NCBI GenBank assembly: GCA_029239545.1
Contig: JARBUQ010000009.1
Location: forward strand, 1 to 24,085
From: Paenibacillus sp.
GTDB lineage: Bacteria > Bacillota > Bacilli > Paenibacillales > NBRC-103111
Direction of reading: 5' to 3'
DNA length: 24,085 nt
The translations under genes and the position numbers were made by a program. Positions 21,832-24,085 of this stretch are shown in pieces. Below the pieces are notes generated by a model. The model made no database searches. It saw only the letters and a program-made list of their open reading frames with translations, and was not told the origin of the DNA. The stretch's first letter is position 1. Every line of letters starts with the position of its first letter.

Positions 21832-22779
21832 ATGAAAGCTTTAGTAACTGGTATTTCCGGATTTGTCGGGAGTCACATGGCGGAGTTCCTGCTAGAGAAC
21901 AACGTGGAAGTGACCGGTACTATCCGACACCGGAGCCGAATGGATCATATTAAACATCTGAAGGACATCCAGTTGACAGAGTGCGAGCTGCGGGACCCGT
22001 TCTCAGTAGAACATCTCATTCAGGAAGCGAAGCCTGATCTGATTTTTCATTTGGCAGCACAGAGCTTTGTTCCTACCTCATGGAATTCCCCGATGGACAC
22101 CATTCACAATAATATAGCGGGCCAAGTTAACATTCTGGAAGCGGTAAGGCGGTTTGAGCTGGACTGCAAAATTCAATTAGCCTGCTCCAGTGAGGAATAT
22201 GGTCATGTTGAGCCGGACGAGGTGCCTATAAAGGAAACGAATCCTTTGCGACCGCTCAGTCCCTATGCAGTAAGCAAGGTTTGCCAGGAATATTTGGGCT
22301 ATCAGTACTTCAAAAGCTACGGTTTGCACATTATCCCTACAAGGACATTCAATCATACCGGTCCAAGAAGAGGCGAGAACTTCGTCACCTCCAACTTCTC
22401 CAAGCAAATAGCCGAGATTGAGAAGGGCAAGAAGGATCCGGTTCTGCATGTAGGCAATTTGGAAGCGAAGCGGGATTTCACCGATGTACGGGATGTCGTA
22501 CGCGCCTATTGGCTGGCTCTTGAAAAGGGGACGGCTGGAGAAACCTACAATATTGCTTCCGGCAAATGTTACACGATTCAGGAAATGCTCGATCTGTTAT
22601 TGTCTTTCAGTTCGATCAAGATTGAAGTGAAGGAGGATCCTGCTCGCCTGCGACCGTCCGATGTAGAAATTTTGTTGGGGGATTACACGATGTTTCATCA
22701 GAAAACCGGATGGAAGCCGGAAATCCCGTTCGAACAGACGATGGAGGATCTTCTGAACTACTGGAGAGCGCGGGTCTAA
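21832..22779 (+). CDS. gmd: GDP-mannose 4,6-dehydratase family SDR
   Basis: Extended SDR of 315 residues predicted to convert GDP-mannose to GDP-4-keto-6-deoxymannose. It shows VTGISGFVGSHMAEFLL at the N-terminus, HLAAQSFVPTSW, CSSEEYGHV with the active-site Glu, YAVSK with Tyr145 and Lys149, FNHTGPRRGENFVTSNF, KRDFTDVRDV and the closing LRPSDVEILLGD. The relatives are GMD and the shorter Rmd reductases (GDP-4-keto-6-deoxymannose to GDP-rhamnose), and some features lie between the two. GMD is favoured because the fucose route in this locus needs one and none other is seen. The frame is open from 21787 within the upstream gene; the ATG at 21832, with GGAAAGGGG upstream, gives the correct N-terminus. 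Confidence 0.85.
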   Translation: MKALVTGISGFVGSHMAEFLLENNVEVTGTIRHRSRMDHIKHLKDIQLTECELRDPFSVEHLIQEAKPDLIFHLAAQSFVPTSWNSPMDTIHNNIAGQVNILEAVRRFELDCKIQLACSSEEYGHVEPDEVPIKETNPLRPLSPYAVSKVCQEYLGYQYFKSYGLHIIPTRTFNHTGPRRGENFVTSNFSKQIAEIEKGKKDPVLHVGNLEAKRDFTDVRDVVRAYWLALEKGTAGETYNIASGKCYTIQEMLDLLLSFSSIKIEVKEDPARLRPSDVEILLGDYTMFHQKTGWKPEIPFEQTMEDLLNYWRARV

Positions 22780-22820
22780 TCGTTATTATTCACCATCACA
22801 CTATAGAAAGGGTGGGATTT

Positions 22821-24085
22821 ATGACAAGCGCCTCACGAATCTTGCGGAGGAAGAAGGCGGGGTTGAAAGTTCGCGTCATAAAAGCAACACGCAGGTCTGT
22901 AACCAAGAAGACAGCGAAGAAGGCGAAGAAAAAGCGGACTTACAAGCTGAAATTCAAGATAAAAAAACGAGGTTTGGCAAGGCTTAGGCATAAGCGTAAA
23001 GGAAAGTGGAGATTGAGGCGCTTTCGTAGAAAAGGCTCCCGAAAAAACTTGCGCGCCAGACGCAGGAGACACAGAATCATTGAGGCCATTTCTGTGCCTG
23101 AAGAAGAAATTGCCGCGCCAGAAGCAGAAGCTGCTGCGCCGGAAGAAGAGCCGGGATACCGCAAAGGGATTAATATAGTCGGATTTATCCGTGCAGAAAT
23201 GGGAATCGGCGAGTCCAGCCGGCTTGCCGCCAAGTCACTCACGGCCAGTGATATTCCGTTTGACATACTGAATTTCCCGGTTACTAACATTCGGATGGAA
23301 GATCTCACTTGGGCAGAGAAGGAAGTCGAACACCCGGATTTCAGAGTAAACATATTTCACATGAATGCAGATACGATGCGTTCGGTGCACCACCATTTTG
23401 GTCAGGGACTGTTCGAACGCCGCTATAACATTGGTTATTGGCATTGGGAGCTGCCGGATTTTCCGGATGAATTTTGCGACGGTTTCGAATTCGTGCAAGA
23501 GGTATGGGCTCCTTCAAGCTTTGTCGTCGACAGTATAGCAAAGAAATCGCCCGTCCCGGTAATTCGTATTCCGCATGGAATCGAGGTTAGTTATCCTGCT
23601 GAGATGAACCGCGATTCTTTTGGATTACCTTCAGATCGCTTCTTGTTCTTTTCCATGTATGACACCCACAGCTACCAGCGTCGTAAAAACCCGCAAGGGG
23701 CCATTGAGGCGTTCAAGCTTGCTTTTGATGTTAATGATCCCTCGGTCGGTCTGGTAGTGAAGCTGAACCACTCCAATGCGAATCCGGGAGATCTTGAACG
23801 GCTTCATGAGCTTATAAGGGGTCATGACAACATTTATATTCTAGATCGAACGATGTCACGGGATGAAGTAAATGCTCTGCTTAATTGCACGGACAGCTTC
23901 GTTTCCTTGCATCGCTCTGAAGGCTTTGGACTTGGTCTGGCTGAGGCGATGTATCTGGGCAAGCCGGTTATCGGCACCTTCTGGTCAGGCAACACAGATT
24001 TCATGAATGCAAGCAACTCATGCCCCGTCGGGCACGGTATCGTGCAGGTTGGAGGCGATTGGGGACCCTACAAGGCCTATCAATC
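22821..24085 (+). CDS. GT4-type glycosyltransferase with long polybasic N-terminal tail (partial, runs off the end)
   Basis: The frame stays open from the ATG at 22821 to the end of the window, giving 421 codons without a stop; the C-terminus is missing. Residues 1-87 are extremely rich in Lys and Arg (for example KKTAKKAKKKR and RRFRRKGSRKNLRARRRR), followed by an acidic Ala/Pro/Glu linker at 88-111. The GT-B domain starts at ~116 with GINIVGFIRAEMGIGESSR and includes YNIGYWHWELPDFP, FSMYDTHSYQRRKNP, and EGFGLGLAEAM with the donor-binding Glu367 and Glu375 of the EX7E motif. No GX3 tetrads are present, so this is the purely basic version of the tail. AGAAAGGGTGGGATTT precedes the ATG, 41 nt after the dehydratase gene. 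Confidence 0.85.
   Translation, partial: MTSASRILRRKKAGLKVRVIKATRRSVTKKTAKKAKKKRTYKLKFKIKKRGLARLRHKRKGKWRLRRFRRKGSRKNLRARRRRHRIIEAISVPEEEIAAPEAEAAAPEEEPGYRKGINIVGFIRAEMGIGESSRLAAKSLTASDIPFDILNFPVTNIRMEDLTWAEKEVEHPDFRVNIFHMNADTMRSVHHHFGQGLFERRYNIGYWHWELPDFPDEFCDGFEFVQEVWAPSSFVVDSIAKKSPVPVIRIPHGIEVSYPAEMNRDSFGLPSDRFLFFSMYDTHSYQRRKNPQGAIEAFKLAFDVNDPSVGLVVKLNHSNANPGDLERLHELIRGHDNIYILDRTMSRDEVNALLNCTDSFVSLHRSEGFGLGLAEAMYLGKPVIGTFWSGNTDFMNASNSCPVGHGIVQVGGDWGPYKAYQ

Noticed and set aside
1..24085. CRISPR arrays, tRNA or rRNA genes, insertion sequences
   Set aside because: No short direct repeats with regular spacers, no cloverleaf or rRNA sequence, and no transposase motifs were seen. The only tandem repeat has no spacers.

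Overview
The window looks like a chromosomal segment of a spore-forming, Paenibacillus-like Firmicute. This rests on strong AGGAGGTGAT-type ribosome binding sites, roughly balanced base composition, CgeB-family spore-maturation glycosyltransferases, SpsI/SpsK/SpsL-like nucleotide-sugar enzymes and sigma-K-like promoter candidates. The genus is an inference; there is no rRNA or other taxonomic marker here. Almost the whole window is one glycan-assembly locus, most plausibly for decorating the spore surface.

Layout. (1) 1-880: non-coding, with a perfect hairpin and a nested 126-bp/42-bp pyrimidine-rich tandem repeat. (2) 893-8144, plus strand, tightly packed: three family-2 glycosyltransferases, a short sugar-1-phosphate nucleotidyltransferase (RmlA/SpsI-like), an L-2-hydroxyglutarate oxidase-like flavoprotein, RmlC, an extended SDR and RmlD. 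This is a dTDP-rhamnose-type set without a recognisable RmlB. (3) 8181-13173, plus strand: two tandem CgeB-type GT-B enzymes, a GT-D enzyme, a GT2 enzyme with an extra C-terminal domain, and an 84-residue protein. All five carry a glycine-every-fourth-residue (GX3) N-terminal module, usually preceded by a Lys/Arg-rich stretch. (4) 13446-15664, plus strand: GDP-L-fucose synthase and a GT2. (5) 20561-15764, minus strand: DegT aminotransferase, UDP-GlcNAc 4,6-dehydratase, PglD-like acyltransferase, a BKACE (DUF849) enzyme and a GT. This is a bacillosamine-type operon with an unexpected beta-keto-acid enzyme. (6) 20793-24085, plus strand: mannose-1-phosphate guanylyltransferase, GDP-mannose 4,6-dehydratase, and a GT4 enzyme with an ~85-residue polybasic tail that runs off the window.

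The genes together could supply dTDP-rhamnose, GDP-fucose and a UDP-diamino-trideoxyhexose, plus ten glycosyltransferases to assemble them. The most novel point is the shared N-terminal tail. Basic and/or GX3 modules sit on glycosyltransferases of all three catalytic folds (GT-A, GT-B, GT-D), and also occur alone as a small protein. This suggests a common addressing or assembly tag that gathers the enzymes, perhaps on the forespore or coat surface. That function is inferred, not shown by the sequence.

Several likely starts lie inside the longest open frames and were chosen by ribosome binding site and family N-terminus; they are given in the entries.
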